A DNA stretch of 64,000 nt from Phocicoccus schoeneichii (GTDB lineage: Bacteria; Bacillota; Bacilli; Staphylococcales; Salinicoccaceae), in assembly GCF_014635565.1 (NCBI RefSeq), contig NZ_BMDB01000001.1:434001-498000 (forward strand), written 5' to 3'. Each line of letters opens with the position of its first letter. Positions within the stretch are counted from its first letter, which is position 1. This document shows positions 7,494 through 17,467 of this stretch, piece by piece. Made by a program: the position numbers and the translations under genes. Under the pieces are notes generated by a model. It searched no databases. It was not told where the DNA came from and was given only the letters and a program-made list of their open reading frames with translations.

Positions 7494-9413
7494 TTAATTC
7501 GTCTCCTTTAACGAATGAATAATCTGTTCTAATCTATTTTTAACACGTTCATTGGTTTCAACCTGACGCTGCCATTGGTTTTGTTTAGCCCTATTTAGTA
7601 TTTCTTTAGTTCGCTCTAAGTGCTCTTCATGTTCAGTAAGAAATTGTTTACTTGTACAGAAATTCGTACAATCTAAACATGCATTTGCGTGAGGACATGG
7701 TCCTGCAATTACTGGTAACCGACAATAGCCATTAGGAAGTGCCTGTGCATTGATATTCTTTTTAAACCATTGAAGATCTGTATTGTCAGCTTCAGTATTT
7801 TCCTCACTTAAATCCAGAATGCTACCGTTATTCGTTACTAAGGTTTCCTTAAATTTCGTAAATTCCTTCTTTAGGGTTTCATCAAAAATATGTGCATATC
7901 TTGCCGTCATTTCCGGTGATTCGTGACCCAAGAACTTCTGGACAATATGTTGTGGCACTCCGTTATTTATCATTCTAGTGCCAACTGTATGCCGAAAGGC
8001 ATGAGCATGAAAACGAAAAATTTCTCCGTTGCTGTCCGTTATCTTTTCTTCATAAGCTAGTTCATTTAATTTAACCCTAAAGGTATCTTGTTTCAATGGT
8101 GAGCAATCTTTTCGGGGAAACACATATACACATCCATCATCGAGTTCATCAGCCACCCTTTGCTCTTGAACTAATATCAATGCAGCAATTTCTTTAGAAA
8201 TAGGAATGATATGCTCTTTCTTCATTTTCCACTGATAATACTTTAAAAAGCAATCCCCTTCTTTATCGGTTATGACGCTCCCTTTTTTCAATGTACAAAG
8301 TTCACTGATACGCATCCCGCATTCTTGAAGTACCATAACCATTGTAGCAATATAAGGTTCCAATTTATCTAATTTCCCATTTAATTGTTCAAGTATATGT
8401 TCATCAATATAACGTGGTAGTGCCTTCGGCACTTTAGGGTAATCTTCTTGAAAGATAAGGATCTTAGAAGGTGTATCCTTCCAGTCATATCTTTGAATTG
8501 TAGTAAAAAAAACGTCTAAAGTAGATATTCGTCCAGTTACAGTACTGGGTTTTAAACCTTTTAAATTAATATAATTAAAATATTGCTCAATTTCATTTCT
8601 AGTTAATTGATGAATCCTTTGTATACCTTCACAATTTTTGTTCATGAAATTAAAAAATTCTTTTAATTTTGAAGCTATATCTACTACGTGAGAAAAGCTA
8701 GCTGTGTTTAACATTAGTTTACAATATCGCTTAACTATTTCTTTAAAATAATTATTCTTAAAACCCTTAAAGTTGATCGTATATTCGTAGGATGTTGGGT
8801 TTACCTTATCTTCCGGTAATGATAATTTTCTTCGATTCCAAACATCTTTTTCCCATTCTTCCCCATCAAAATAGAAGTCCTCATAGAATTCCATAAACTG
8901 CTTAAGATGAGTAACGTAATAGGAATTCGCATGTACAGTAACTTTCTGCTGATTTACATCAAGTTTGTAATTAGTAGTCGTAGTTTTTACTTTTTGTTCT
9001 GTTAAGTAGGTCCGGTATTCTGTCAAAGCTTTTTTTATAGGCACTTCGGTTATCGATGTAATATTAGGATATTTTAAATTTAAAAATCCCATCATCCGGC
9101 TTATCACTGTTCCCTTTCTAATCCAAACGGATTTTGCATTCCAAGCTCCATTATTCAAGTGAAGGTAATAAAAATATTTTAATTCTGTTTTCAACCAGAC
9201 ATTTTCCACCTTATCGAAATTTACCCAACGATTTCTTAGTGACGGATTCTTACTTAACTCAATTGCACTAGGATGCGGACAAATTCTTATATCCCATCTA
9301 TCTGCTGCCCAATAACCTTTTAAAACACTTGTCATATTAGCTATTTTTTTATTAATCTCTGTACTAGCGATAAGCTTTCGATTAGTTGCTACACTTGGAA
9401 ATTTCATTGTCAT
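7494..9413 (-). CDS. tnpB: Tyrosine recombinase TnpB of Tn558
   Basis: A 639-residue tyrosine recombinase. The catalytic domain (about 340-510) shows Arg in [15 protein letters not shown], the HxxR box in [13 protein letters not shown], and [13 protein letters not shown] with the nucleophilic Tyr. A C-terminal cysteine-rich segment ([16 protein letters not shown], about 575-590) probably binds zinc. Tn554 TnpB is of similar size and acts with TnpA in excision and insertion at radC. The start overlaps the tnpA stop by 4 bp (ATGA). Confidence 0.95.
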   Translation of the reverse strand: MTMKFPSVATNRKLIASTEINKKIANMTSVLKGYWAADRWDIRICPHPSAIELSKNPSLRNRWVNFDKVENVWLKTELKYFYYLHLNNGAWNAKSVWIRKGTVISRMMGFLNLKYPNITSITEVPIKKALTEYRTYLTEQKVKTTTTNYKLDVNQQKVTVHANSYYVTHLKQFMEFYEDFYFDGEEWEKDVWNRRKLSLPEDKVNPTSYEYTINFKGFKNNYFKEIVKRYCKLMLNTASFSHVVDIASKLKEFFNFMNKNCEGIQRIHQLTRNEIEQYFNYINLKGLKPSTVTGRISTLDVFFTTIQRYDWKDTPSKILIFQEDYPKVPKALPRYIDEHILEQLNGKLDKLEPYIATMVMVLQECGMRISELCTLKKGSVITDKEGDCFLKYYQWKMKKEHIIPISKEIAALILVQEQRVADELDDGCVYVFPRKDCSPLKQDTFRVKLNELAYEEKITDSNGEIFRFHAHAFRHTVGTRMINNGVPQHIVQKFLGHESPEMTARYAHIFDETLKKEFTKFKETLVTNNGSILDLSEENTEADNTDLQWFKKNINAQALPNGYCRLPVIAGPCPHANACLDCTNFCTSKQFLTEHEEHLERTKEILNRAKQNQWQRQVETNERVKNRLEQIIHSLKETN

Positions 9414-10495
9414 GTTTCTCTCCCTTGAAGATACTTTTTATATTCATTCTTCATATCTTGATCAGAAAGATGAACATACGTATCAAGTGTTGTTTGTACA
9501 TGGGCATGCCCTAATCTTTTTTGTACATATGCAGCATCCCATCCACTTCTAATAAGCTCTGTGGCATGCGTATGACGTAATATATGGGCAGTGAAAGTAA
9601 TCCCTGTCCGTTTTCCTAGTCTTCTTATTAAGTCTAATACACTTTGATATTTTAGAGGGTGGCCAAAATAAGAATCTTTAAGATTAATAAATATATAATC
9701 ATGATCTAAATCTTCCCCATATTCATGTACTAAGTAATCGGTATATAATGCCATTAATTCCTTACTTACATCAATAGTTCTTTCTTTTTTAAGTTTAATA
9801 TAAGCTCCATTTTCATTATGATCTCTTGGCCTGATGTTAATCTGGTTATCCCATGTTGAAATATCTTCAATACGAAGGGATAATGCTTCTCCTATCCGAA
9901 GTCCCCCTTCATACATAAGCATAATAAGTAACTTATCTCTTTTGGTATGACATGCCTCAATTATTGCTTTGACTTGTCCATGTTCTAATACTTGTACAAG
10001 TTTCTTTTTGACCCTAAGCTTTAAAATATTTTTTTTATAGGATCTACCTTTAGAAATATGGTGAAGAAACCCCTTAAAGTTTCTTCCTCTTGCTTCTTTA
10101 GACATATCTATAGCTTTAAAATTTTCTGTGCGATTTAAATACTCTAAGAAACTAGTTACAGCGTTAAGTATGGAATTAACTGATGTTTCCTCTCTTTTAG
10201 CCTTCTTTGGTTGTATATCTATTACCTTTAAATGCCCTGCTGGATTTCTTAACCATCCTACAAAGTTTGCTAAATCCTCAAATTGTAAATCTCCTAATTC
10301 GATTCTACTTTGGCTCATAAATTCATAAAACAGCTTGAGATGATAACAATATGTTTTAATGGTATTTGGAGCTTTGCCCGTATTATCCAAGTACTTTATA
10401 AATCGCTTAACCGGTTCTATCACTTCAAATTCTTTATCTAGCAGTATGTATAACGGATATGATTTTTCCTCCACAATTACTTTCTGAACCTTCAT
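9410..10495 (-). CDS. tnpA: Tyrosine recombinase TnpA of Tn558
   Basis: A 361-residue integrase, the same length as TnpA of Tn554. An N-terminal SAM-like DNA-binding domain (about 30-140) is followed by the catalytic domain: Arg in [45 protein letters not shown] with the Tyr nucleophile. It lies at the right end of the element, reading inward, about 130 bp from the radC junction. That interval holds a nearly perfect inverted repeat that may be its binding site. Confidence 0.95.
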   Translation of the reverse strand: MKVQKVIVEEKSYPLYILLDKEFEVIEPVKRFIKYLDNTGKAPNTIKTYCYHLKLFYEFMSQSRIELGDLQFEDLANFVGWLRNPAGHLKVIDIQPKKAKREETSVNSILNAVTSFLEYLNRTENFKAIDMSKEARGRNFKGFLHHISKGRSYKKNILKLRVKKKLVQVLEHGQVKAIIEACHTKRDKLLIMLMYEGGLRIGEALSLRIEDISTWDNQINIRPRDHNENGAYIKLKKERTIDVSKELMALYTDYLVHEYGEDLDHDYIFINLKDSYFGHPLKYQSVLDLIRRLGKRTGITFTAHILRHTHATELIRSGWDAAYVQKRLGHAHVQTTLDTYVHLSDQDMKNEYKKYLQGRET

Positions 10496-10576
10496 CTTTC
10501 CACCACCTTTAAATACTTTAACTACTATTAATAATACCCTTATATATTTAATAGTTAAAGCACTGTAATTAAAAAA

Positions 10577-10616
10577 TCCTAAACTTCGAGTACTTAGAGT
10601 ACTCTAGTTTAGGATA
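10577..10616. repeat. Inverted repeat at the right end of Tn558
   Basis: ATCCTAAACT, GAGTACT, AGTACTC and AGTTTAGGAT form an almost perfect hairpin with arms of about 18 bp, ending about 10 bp from the junction hexamer. It could be a recombinase-binding site or a terminator shielding tnpA from radC transcription. Confidence 0.65.
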
Positions 10617-11178
10617 CTATGTTTAATGGATCTCCACTAGGATGGTTGTGAACACAAATGAATGCTGCAGCACTACGTTTCACTGCTTCTCTAAATATTT
10701 CACGTGGGTGAACTACTGTCGAGTTCAGTGATCCTTTAAAGATAGTTTCTTCATGAATAACCATGTATTTTGTAGATAAATATAACACAACAAAGTGTTC
10801 TTGTTGATAGTATCTCATTTTTTCCATTAATAAATTAGAAACATCCTGTGGAGATCTAATATAAATGTCATCTTCAAGACTATGACTATGCATACGAATT
10901 GCAAGCTCAATCACAGCAAGTATTGTAATAGCCTTAGCTTCACCTATGCCTTTGATTTCCGTTAACTCCTGAATTGTCATATGTCTGATTTCACGAATTG
11001 ATTTTATATTACTAAGAATTTTATTCGCAAGACTTAATGCACTTTCATTTTTATTGCCTGTGTTGATAATTATTCCAAGTAGTTCTTGGTTAGTAAGCTT
11101 TTCAGCTCCATAAGTTTTTAATCTTTCTCTTGGCTTATCTTCTGAGAACATTTCTCTGATTAATAATTTTTCTGTCAT
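10609..11178 (-). pseudogene. radC: radC 5' fragment, truncated by Tn558
   Basis: The frame encodes 189 residues: the helix-hairpin-helix region (LTNQELLGIIINTG, ELTEIKGIGEAKAITILA, about 25-85) and the JAMM/MPN domain up to FICVHNHPSGDP (about 173-184). It then runs into transposon sequence (LNIVS, stop). The rest of RadC is at 3847-3987. The metal-site Asp that should follow ten residues after the HxH pair is lost, so this truncated product is unlikely to keep the predicted hydrolase site. The start overlaps the comC stop by 4 bp. The physiological role of RadC is uncertain even in intact form. Confidence 0.93.
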
Positions 11179-11915
11179 AATAGACCTCCAAATATTATTT
11201 TTAATTCTTTTAAATTAATCATTACAATAATAAAAGCAGTGGTAATAAAAGGTACTAATGGATAGACTGTATTTTTATCTTTTAAAATAAACTCAAAAAT
11301 AATTGCAGCTAAACCACCAATAATAAAAGTAGATAAAAATATAATTAAAAAAATATTTGCTGGAAAAATTAGGAATAAAATCATAAATAATTTTACATCA
11401 CCGAATCCAATAAATTTAGAAAAATATGGATAAACCTTTAGAATCAGAAATATTATTATTAACTTTAACCAAAAATATGAGGAGTAGATTGGAAACAAAA
11501 TCACTGAGCATATACTAAGAAGAACTAGCATATGATTTGGAACAATTAATTGTTCATAATCAATAATCGAAAGAGGTATTAAAAATGAAACTATTAAGAA
11601 GTAATGAGTATAATATTCAGCTTCTAATGTGAAAAATAAAGGAAGAGTGAAAGAAATGCCTAAAATTATTTCTACAAACAAACAACCTGAAGCTATTTTA
11701 GTCTTACAATTTCTACACTTTCCTCTTAAAGCTAGAAAGCTGATTATTGGTATGAGTTCAAGCCAACTGAGACTTTTCAGGCAATGATCACATCGACTAC
11801 GTCTAGATAATAAACGAAAGTTTAATTTCTCCGAGCAAGAAACCACAAACATAAATGAAGCTATTAGTGTCCCACTTATAAAAAAGAGCACGCTTTCCCT
11901 CCTTACTACAGTCAA
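11175..11915 (-). CDS. comC: Prepilin peptidase (A24 family, ComC/PilD)
   Basis: A 246-residue membrane protein with about seven or eight hydrophobic segments. The N-terminal part has the zinc-type cysteine pairs CDHC and CRNC flanking LELIPIISFLALRG, and the aspartate protease motif GFGD (in SKFIGFGDVKLF) is present near residue 168. It cleaves and methylates type IV-like prepilins, such as the ComG competence pseudopilins, at the membrane. The comC-radC order and 4-bp overlap are typical of staphylococci. Confidence 0.93.
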   Translation of the reverse strand: MTVVRRESVLFFISGTLIASFMFVVSCSEKLNFRLLSRRSRCDHCLKSLSWLELIPIISFLALRGKCRNCKTKIASGCLFVEIILGISFTLPLFFTLEAEYYTHYFLIVSFLIPLSIIDYEQLIVPNHMLVLLSICSVILFPIYSSYFWLKLIIIFLILKVYPYFSKFIGFGDVKLFMILFLIFPANIFLIIFLSTFIIGGLAAIIFEFILKDKNTVYPLVPFITTAFIIVMINLKELKIIFGGLL

Positions 11916-11934
11916 GGATACTTGATATGTAAGT

Positions 11935-12062
11935 TTAAATAAAATTGCTTTCCGTAGAATTTGGTTACATAATTTTAAATATAGTAATGTTATTATCTCA
12001 ATTATTTAATAACTGAGATTTACAACTTTATTTCACTACCATCCATCAATTTCCACACAAAA
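11935..12062. other. Short intergenic region upstream of comC
   Basis: AT-rich, no gene recognised; it probably holds the comC promoter. Confidence 0.4.
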
Positions 12063-12087
12063 ACCCACACTCTCTAAGAGTGTGGGT
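12063..12087 (-). terminator. Terminator overlapping the stop of the 53-residue membrane peptide gene
   Basis: ACCCACACTC and GAGTGTGGGT pair perfectly, followed on the minus strand by GTTTTTG. The stop codon at 12074-12076 lies in the loop. Confidence 0.8.
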
Positions 12088-12235
12088 CTTCTTCTATCTT
12101 TTCATCTTTATTTACTAACTCTTCTTCTTGCTTCTTACGTTTTGCGCTAATCACAGCAGCGATGACTACTACGGCTGCCACTGCGACCATGATCCCTACC
12201 ATCAATACCATCATCAAAAGCATTACTGATGACAT
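12074..12235 (-). CDS. Small single-span membrane protein (53 residues)
   Basis: Not listed among long frames but well supported: GGAGATGACGAC precedes the ATG at 12235. The product has one membrane segment (MLLMMVLMVGIMVAVAAVVV, residues 5-24), then AKRKK as a positive-inside stop and an acidic-basic tail ending EEDPHS. It lies downstream of the Mga-like regulator in the same direction, with the stop inside its own terminator. I do not recognise a family. Composition, start signal and terminator make it very probably a real gene. Confidence 0.75.
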   Translation of the reverse strand: MSSVMLLMMVLMVGIMVAVAAVVVIAAVISAKRKKQEEELVNKDEKIEEDPHS

Positions 12236-12253
12236 GTCGTCATCTCCTTTTTA

Positions 12254-13738
12254 TTACTTACTATCTAATCTACCGTGCACTGCTTTATAAACCAACTGTA
12301 TTTCCTTAAATGTCGGGAATCCTTCCACAAATATTACTTCTTTACCCTCTAACTTCTTCAGCGGGAACGTGGATACAATAATTTCATGTTCGGATTTCTT
12401 TATTAACTCTAAGTCTAATTCTGGTTCTTTGTACACTTCAAACGATACTCGATCTGGTAATTCTGATTTTAACACAGATTTTACTGCTTCTCCGTGATAG
12501 CGCTCGTTGTCTGATACAACAAGCATTGATACTTCACCTTGTCTCTTCAGTAACGCTTCGACAAGTCCTTCCCAGTGCACGTACACCGATTCTTTCATAA
12601 CACGTACTTTAGAGTCTTTTGTTTCACTCGTCATAAGCTCAAGATATTTAGATAGCTCTTCTTGCAAGTACTGATCAAATTCTGGGTTCAATTCTTTAAC
12701 GTAGTTGATTAAAGTATTCGTGTTTTCTGTAAAGAATGTCTGTGACGTATTATTGATGTTATTTAAATATGCAGCATTGTGTAGTTCTAGAATAAGAGAG
12801 TTTTCATCTACCACTTCAAGTGAAAATTTCTCTGTCATCTGTCTAATAAACTGCTTCAAAAATTCATATGAATTATAAATATATTTCTCTGAAGACTTTA
12901 AATCAAACATCTGACGTTCTGAGAGCAAGCAGTTGACGTTTGTATATGGATATAAGAGGTCTAGCAGAGTGCGATCATTAATTTCTATATTATATTTATT
13001 AAGTAATGGATCTAGTGAACCAGATATTAAATCAAACATTTTTCTGTTTTTATCTTTAATTTTTGCATCTTCTGAATGGTAATATTTATTTGTTTTTAAA
13101 CGTGTTAGGTTAACCGCAAGTTGAATTGTTGAATTGCGAGTTCTAAACATGTTTAATTCAAATGCTGATTTACTCAATAAAGTATCGACTAAGTTGAATA
13201 CTGTATGGTAATCAATATCTTCAAATGGCCATTCTTGTACTGTGTATTTCTCCATGAAAAATGCATGATAGAAACTTCTAATCTCCGCTTCATCTCCAAT
13301 GATTTCAAACGGTTGTCTAGAGATACTAATCTGATATTTCTCGCTTAGCACTTTATTCGCTGCTGCAATGTTTCTATACATCGTTGATGTACTTGAGTCT
13401 GTGCGTTTTGCTAATTCATAAATATCAATTTTTGGATAAAAGAACAGTACTTCTAGCATGCGAATCACTTTTGATTCTTTAAACTCTCTTCTATAGTACG
13501 CTTGAACACCTTTGTTTGGATCAATCGATACATCCATCGCGTCTCTTGCCCATGTGAACTTGATGTAATCAGCTTTTTCTTCAATATGGTCCACATCTGT
13601 TTCTAAAATTTTATAAGAACAGTTCAGTTTTTCTGCGATTTCATATTTTGTCATCCACTTTTTACCATCGTGTTCTTCTAACACTTTTAAAAGATTAATT
13701 TGTCTTCTACTTGGATTAGGTAATAGTTTCGTAAGCAA
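12254..13738 (-). CDS. Mga/AtxA-like transcriptional regulator
   Basis: A 494-residue protein with an N-terminal helix-turn-helix pair: TKYEIAEKLNCSYKILETDVDHI (about 31-53) and IDIYELAKRTDSSTSTMYRNI (about 104-125). Central alpha-helical PRD-like repeats and a C-terminal EIIB-like fold (MLVVSDNERYHGEAVKSVLK ... IIVSTFP) follow. This is the architecture of Mga, AtxA and related virulence or metabolism regulators, in which PRDs can be phosphorylated by the PTS. It starts with TTG preceded by AGGAG. It stands alone, with a hairpin upstream; targets cannot be told from position, though the small membrane peptide gene downstream is a candidate. Confidence 0.8.
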   Translation of the reverse strand: MLTKLLPNPSRRQINLLKVLEEHDGKKWMTKYEIAEKLNCSYKILETDVDHIEEKADYIKFTWARDAMDVSIDPNKGVQAYYRREFKESKVIRMLEVLFFYPKIDIYELAKRTDSSTSTMYRNIAAANKVLSEKYQISISRQPFEIIGDEAEIRSFYHAFFMEKYTVQEWPFEDIDYHTVFNLVDTLLSKSAFELNMFRTRNSTIQLAVNLTRLKTNKYYHSEDAKIKDKNRKMFDLISGSLDPLLNKYNIEINDRTLLDLLYPYTNVNCLLSERQMFDLKSSEKYIYNSYEFLKQFIRQMTEKFSLEVVDENSLILELHNAAYLNNINNTSQTFFTENTNTLINYVKELNPEFDQYLQEELSKYLELMTSETKDSKVRVMKESVYVHWEGLVEALLKRQGEVSMLVVSDNERYHGEAVKSVLKSELPDRVSFEVYKEPELDLELIKKSEHEIIVSTFPLKKLEGKEVIFVEGFPTFKEIQLVYKAVHGRLDSK

Positions 13739-13776
13739 CCATACTCCTACTTTCTAACTGAGTTTTTTATTCAAAA

Positions 13777-13815
13777 AATAGAAAAATAGGCACCAATAGG
13801 ATTCTTTCTTATTGG
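13777..13815 (-). terminator. Terminator after sco
   Basis: GCACCAATA and TATTGGTGC, extended by A-T pairs, form a stem around ATTCTTTC just downstream of the sco stop. Confidence 0.75.
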
Positions 13816-13826
13816 TGCATATCATT

Positions 13827-14435
13827 CTATTCTTCTGATTTAGTTAATATTTTAACATCTTTAATAATTTCTGCTTCTGGGAAGCTTGCATTTCCATTAT
13901 CCACACCGGAGTAATCTTTTATGATTTTACCATTTTTGTCAATAAGATAAAAAGCAGTTCCATGTGTCACTTGGTTACTCCCTTTTGGTGGTGGTGCTAC
14001 AATTGTTTTAAAGTTTTTCTCAGCAAGGTGTCTAATAAAGTCGTAATCATATCCAGTTAGGAATTTCCATTCTACGTCTTCAGGGATATCATAATAACTC
14101 TTATATTCTGTTAATACTTCTGGTGAGTCTGTTTCAGGATCCACTGAAAAGCTCATTACACCAAAGTCAGTCACACCGTCTTCGTTTAATTTATTGACGA
14201 CACTTGTCATGTTCATCGTCATTGGTGGACACACTGTCGCACAATTCGTGAAGATAAAATCAACGAGCCATACTTTATCTTCCATATCCTTTTCAGTAAA
14301 TGTTTCATCGTTTTGATCTGTTACTGAAAATTCTTCTATAGTATTTCCATAGCGACTCATAACTTCAACGTCAGATTTACTACATGCTGTAATAATAAAT
14401 GACACTGAAAGCATTAAAAACAATACCTTCTTCAT
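13827..14435 (-). CDS. sco: SCO1/SenC-family copper lipoprotein
   Basis: A 202-residue thioredoxin-fold protein. The signal peptide ends in a lipobox ITAC (Cys18), so it is anchored outside the membrane. The copper ligands of the family are present: C65-A-T-V-C69 in FIFTNCATVCPPM, and a His in NQVTHGTAF (near 155). Sco proteins deliver copper to the CuA site of cytochrome c oxidase or act as thiol reductases. It is monocistronic here, between sbcC and the Mga-like gene. Confidence 0.92.
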   Translation of the reverse strand: MKKVLFLMLSVSFIITACSKSDVEVMSRYGNTIEEFSVTDQNDETFTEKDMEDKVWLVDFIFTNCATVCPPMTMNMTSVVNKLNEDGVTDFGVMSFSVDPETDSPEVLTEYKSYYDIPEDVEWKFLTGYDYDFIRHLAEKNFKTIVAPPPKGSNQVTHGTAFYLIDKNGKIIKDYSGVDNGNASFPEAEIIKDVKILTKSEE

Positions 14436-14506
14436 TTTATTCCTCCGTACATACTCTTACATCTAATATAACAACTTTTAAACTATTTTTCCCAAATCTT
14501 TCCAAT

Positions 14507-17467
14507 TTAATTTGACAATGGTGTGACAAGCTTTGTACGGCTACGTTCATCTAGCGTCTCTACATACAACACATTACCAATCATTGTTTTCAATTCTTCA
14601 ACGTGCGAGATGATTCCAATCATTTTACCTGATTTTTGTAAATCAAATAATGTATCAATGGCAACCTTCAATGTTTCTTCATCGAGTGTTCCAAACCCTT
14701 CATCAATCAGTAACATGTCCATATCGATGCTCCCAGACTCATGTTGTATAATTTCTGATAATGCAAGTGCAAGTGCGAGCGCTGCTTGGAATGATTCTCC
14801 GCCAGAGAGTGTTGCGACACTCCTCCTCGCGTTGTTAAAGTAATCGAATACGTCAATGTGAAGCGCTTGGTCACTTCTATATGTTTCTCTTCGACGTAGC
14901 TCGTAACGTCCATTCGTCATCTTACGTAATCTGATGTTTGCTTGGCTTAAGATTCTTTCTAAATAATAGACGAGTACGAATCGTGATAATGTGGGTGTCC
15001 CTTGCTTTCCACCTAGGAGTTCAACGAGTTTTACAAGTTCTGTAAATGCGTGTTCTTCTTTTTTATATGTTTCGATTTCGTTCTCAATCTTTTTATATAA
15101 TCCATCTAATGATTTCAATCTACTTTCAAGTTGCCCTAGTCTTTTTGACTCTATGTTTATGGATTCATTTAGATGACGTTCTTCAGACAATTTATTTGTT
15201 AAGTCTACAACTTCAAATACTTCGATATCTTTTTTAATGTGTAGAATTAAACTTTCGACTTGTGCGACTTTGTTTTTATAAGTTTCTATCTCAGTTTTTA
15301 ATGCATCGTTATCTAGTTCAATTAATGTCTCTAAGTCTTCCACTGACACTTCGCTATTTTTAGATAAAAACACGCGCACTTTTTGACTGTTTTCATCTAA
15401 TATATTACGTTCAGTTTCAAGTTTAAACTCCGCTGACTCTAACTGACTTTCTAACTTTGTGAGTTCTAGTGTAAGTGTCTGCCTTTTATCTTCTAAAGAT
15501 TTTTTATTCTTTAGAAATGTATCAATGTCAGCTTCCATTATGTTTAAAGCATCTTTGAAGTGAAGAAAGTCATCAAAATTCGTCTCTTCTTTAAATTGTG
15601 AAAATCGTTTTTCTAGAAATTCTACTTCACGTTTTGAAATATCTATACCATGAGCAAACGCGCTTACTTCTGATTTCAATTCATTCAGACGCACTTCTAA
15701 CACTTGCTTTTCCTCTAGAGATCTTGCTTCACTCGCAATCTGAGATTCTCTTTGAGCTAATTCTTTCTCTGCTTTTAAAATCTCAGTTTCTAAATCTTTA
15801 CTCGATCTGGTTTCTTTAAGATCTTTTTCCGACAAAATCCCAAGTTTTATTTTTAAAGAATCTAACGATTTTTGTTTTGACTCTAATTCACTGTATAATA
15901 CCTCATCAAAATCAATTGTATCTGGAATCTGTGCTACGGTTTGTTGGCAAACAACGCAAGGTTTCCCAGCTTCTAAATGAGCGATCATTTCATTGACTGA
16001 TTTTACATTTAAATTATTTAGTGATTGTACTTCTTGGTTTTGTTTTTCAATAGTGAGAGATAATTCTTCTATCTCTAATTCTAATGAATGAATCGTCTCA
16101 GTCAGATCATCAATTTCTCTTTTGTTTTGTTCTGATTCTTTTGCGATCTCTAACTCATTTTGCAATGTAAATAAATTCTCTTTTATGCTGAACAATTCCG
16201 CTTCAGATTTCCTTAACTTCTCATCGGTAACGTTCATTTTAGAAATGGATACTTCCAGACCAGTTAATTCTTCTTTTTTTATTTCTAATGATTTACTTTC
16301 GCTCTCTTGTTTAACAAGCAAGTTATGAATATCTTGTTCAATGGATCGATATTCTTCTGTATCGTATTTTGAAAAATGTTTAGCTCTTACTTTATACTCA
16401 TTAATTTCTGGTTCTTTATTCAGTAAATCTTTGAATTCTGAATCATTTTTTTTCTTCTCTGAAGTTTTTTCATCAAGTACTAGACGCATTTCATTTACGC
16501 GCGACTTACTATCTTTTACTTTATTGCTATATTCTTTCTCATTAAAATACGCATCTTTAATTGTGTGTACTTTTTGGCTCAGACTTAACTTAGATTCTTT
16601 GTCATCAATAACTGACTTTTGTTGTAATAACAGTTCCAAGTTATCTTTCTCTTTGAAATACGTTTCAACACGGTCATTATTTTCTTTTATTGATTGAATT
16701 TCTTTTGACAATACGTCCTTCGACTCTAAAGTTTTTTGATAACTTTCTTCTGCTTCTTGTAATTCTTTACGAGCATCCATTTGTATCGTGTGGAATCGTT
16801 CTAAATTTTCTTTAAAAGAAGTCGATTGCTCTTCTTCCTTTAATACTTGGCTAAACTGATTCATGATAAGTGCGTGTTTCATTTCAATTTGTTGTTTATC
16901 TTTGTCATGATCTTTTTTTAACTTTAGATAAAGTTCATTGAAACGTTCTGTTCTAAATAAAGCTTTTAAAATCTCTTCCTTGTCACTTGAACTTGCAACT
17001 AAAAATTTACGAAATTCACCCTGGGGTAAGAGTCCAATTTGCCTAAATTGTGTTGCACTAAGTTGAAGCAACTCTGTTATAAAAGAGGTTACTTTCGTTA
17101 GTCCGTTCTCAATCAATTCACCAAACTCGTTATATATCGAAGATTCCGGTGGTGTTTCTGTCGTATTTGTACCTCTAAAATATCTAAGACGACGCTCTAC
17201 TTTATATGTCTTACCTCTATACATAAATGTAAATATGATGATGGAAGGTTCTGTACTTGGTGCAAATTGACTTCTTAAACTCTCTGTACCGCGAAGAGAA
17301 GTGGATGCTGTCGCAAATAGCGCATGCGTAATCGCATCAAATATCATCGATTTACCAGACCCCGTTTTACCACTAATTAAAAACAAAGTCTGGTTAATAT
17401 CTTTAAAATCAATAGTTTCGTTTTCATATGGGCCAATGTATTGAAGTTCTAAGCTAATTGGTCTCAT
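14507..17467 (-). CDS. sbcC: Exonuclease SbcC, Rad50-like ATPase
   Basis: A 986-residue SMC-type ATPase. Walker A is ISGKTGSGKSMIFDA (about 31-45), long coiled coils occupy roughly 180-490 and 520-830, and the zinc-hook Cys pair is CVVC in LEAGKPCVVCQQ (near 500). The C-terminal lobe has signature LSGGESFQAALALALAL and Walker B DMLLIDEGFGTLDE. With SbcD it forms the nuclease that opens DNA hairpins and protein-blocked ends. The 5' end overlaps sbcD by 14 bp. Length and motifs are normal. Confidence 0.96.
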   Translation of the reverse strand: MRPISLELQYIGPYENETIDFKDINQTLFLISGKTGSGKSMIFDAITHALFATASTSLRGTESLRSQFAPSTEPSIIIFTFMYRGKTYKVERRLRYFRGTNTTETPPESSIYNEFGELIENGLTKVTSFITELLQLSATQFRQIGLLPQGEFRKFLVASSSDKEEILKALFRTERFNELYLKLKKDHDKDKQQIEMKHALIMNQFSQVLKEEEQSTSFKENLERFHTIQMDARKELQEAEESYQKTLESKDVLSKEIQSIKENNDRVETYFKEKDNLELLLQQKSVIDDKESKLSLSQKVHTIKDAYFNEKEYSNKVKDSKSRVNEMRLVLDEKTSEKKKNDSEFKDLLNKEPEINEYKVRAKHFSKYDTEEYRSIEQDIHNLLVKQESESKSLEIKKEELTGLEVSISKMNVTDEKLRKSEAELFSIKENLFTLQNELEIAKESEQNKREIDDLTETIHSLELEIEELSLTIEKQNQEVQSLNNLNVKSVNEMIAHLEAGKPCVVCQQTVAQIPDTIDFDEVLYSELESKQKSLDSLKIKLGILSEKDLKETRSSKDLETEILKAEKELAQRESQIASEARSLEEKQVLEVRLNELKSEVSAFAHGIDISKREVEFLEKRFSQFKEETNFDDFLHFKDALNIMEADIDTFLKNKKSLEDKRQTLTLELTKLESQLESAEFKLETERNILDENSQKVRVFLSKNSEVSVEDLETLIELDNDALKTEIETYKNKVAQVESLILHIKKDIEVFEVVDLTNKLSEERHLNESINIESKRLGQLESRLKSLDGLYKKIENEIETYKKEEHAFTELVKLVELLGGKQGTPTLSRFVLVYYLERILSQANIRLRKMTNGRYELRRRETYRSDQALHIDVFDYFNNARRSVATLSGGESFQAALALALALSEIIQHESGSIDMDMLLIDEGFGTLDEETLKVAIDTLFDLQKSGKMIGIISHVEELKTMIGNVLYVETLDERSRTKLVTPLSN

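Larger units (their letters stand above)
3982..10632. mobile_element. Tn558: Tn558-type transposon (Tn554 family) inserted in radC
   Basis: The element lies between hexamers TGGGTC (3982-3987) and TGGATC (10627-10632), i.e. GACCCA and GATCCA in radC orientation. It is 6,639 bp without them, close to the 6.6 kb I remember for Tn558. The content and order match Tn558: fexA, orf138, tnpC, tnpB, tnpA. Tn554-family elements insert site-specifically in radC without target duplication, leaving unlike hexamers at the two ends, which is what is seen here. It confers phenicol resistance through fexA and appears structurally complete. Confidence 0.95.

Noticed and set aside
14523-16697. Several plus-strand frames inside sbcC
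   Set aside because: They are antisense shadows of the sbcC coding sequence, Ser/Phe/Leu-rich as expected from complemented Glu/Lys codons, and lack start signals.
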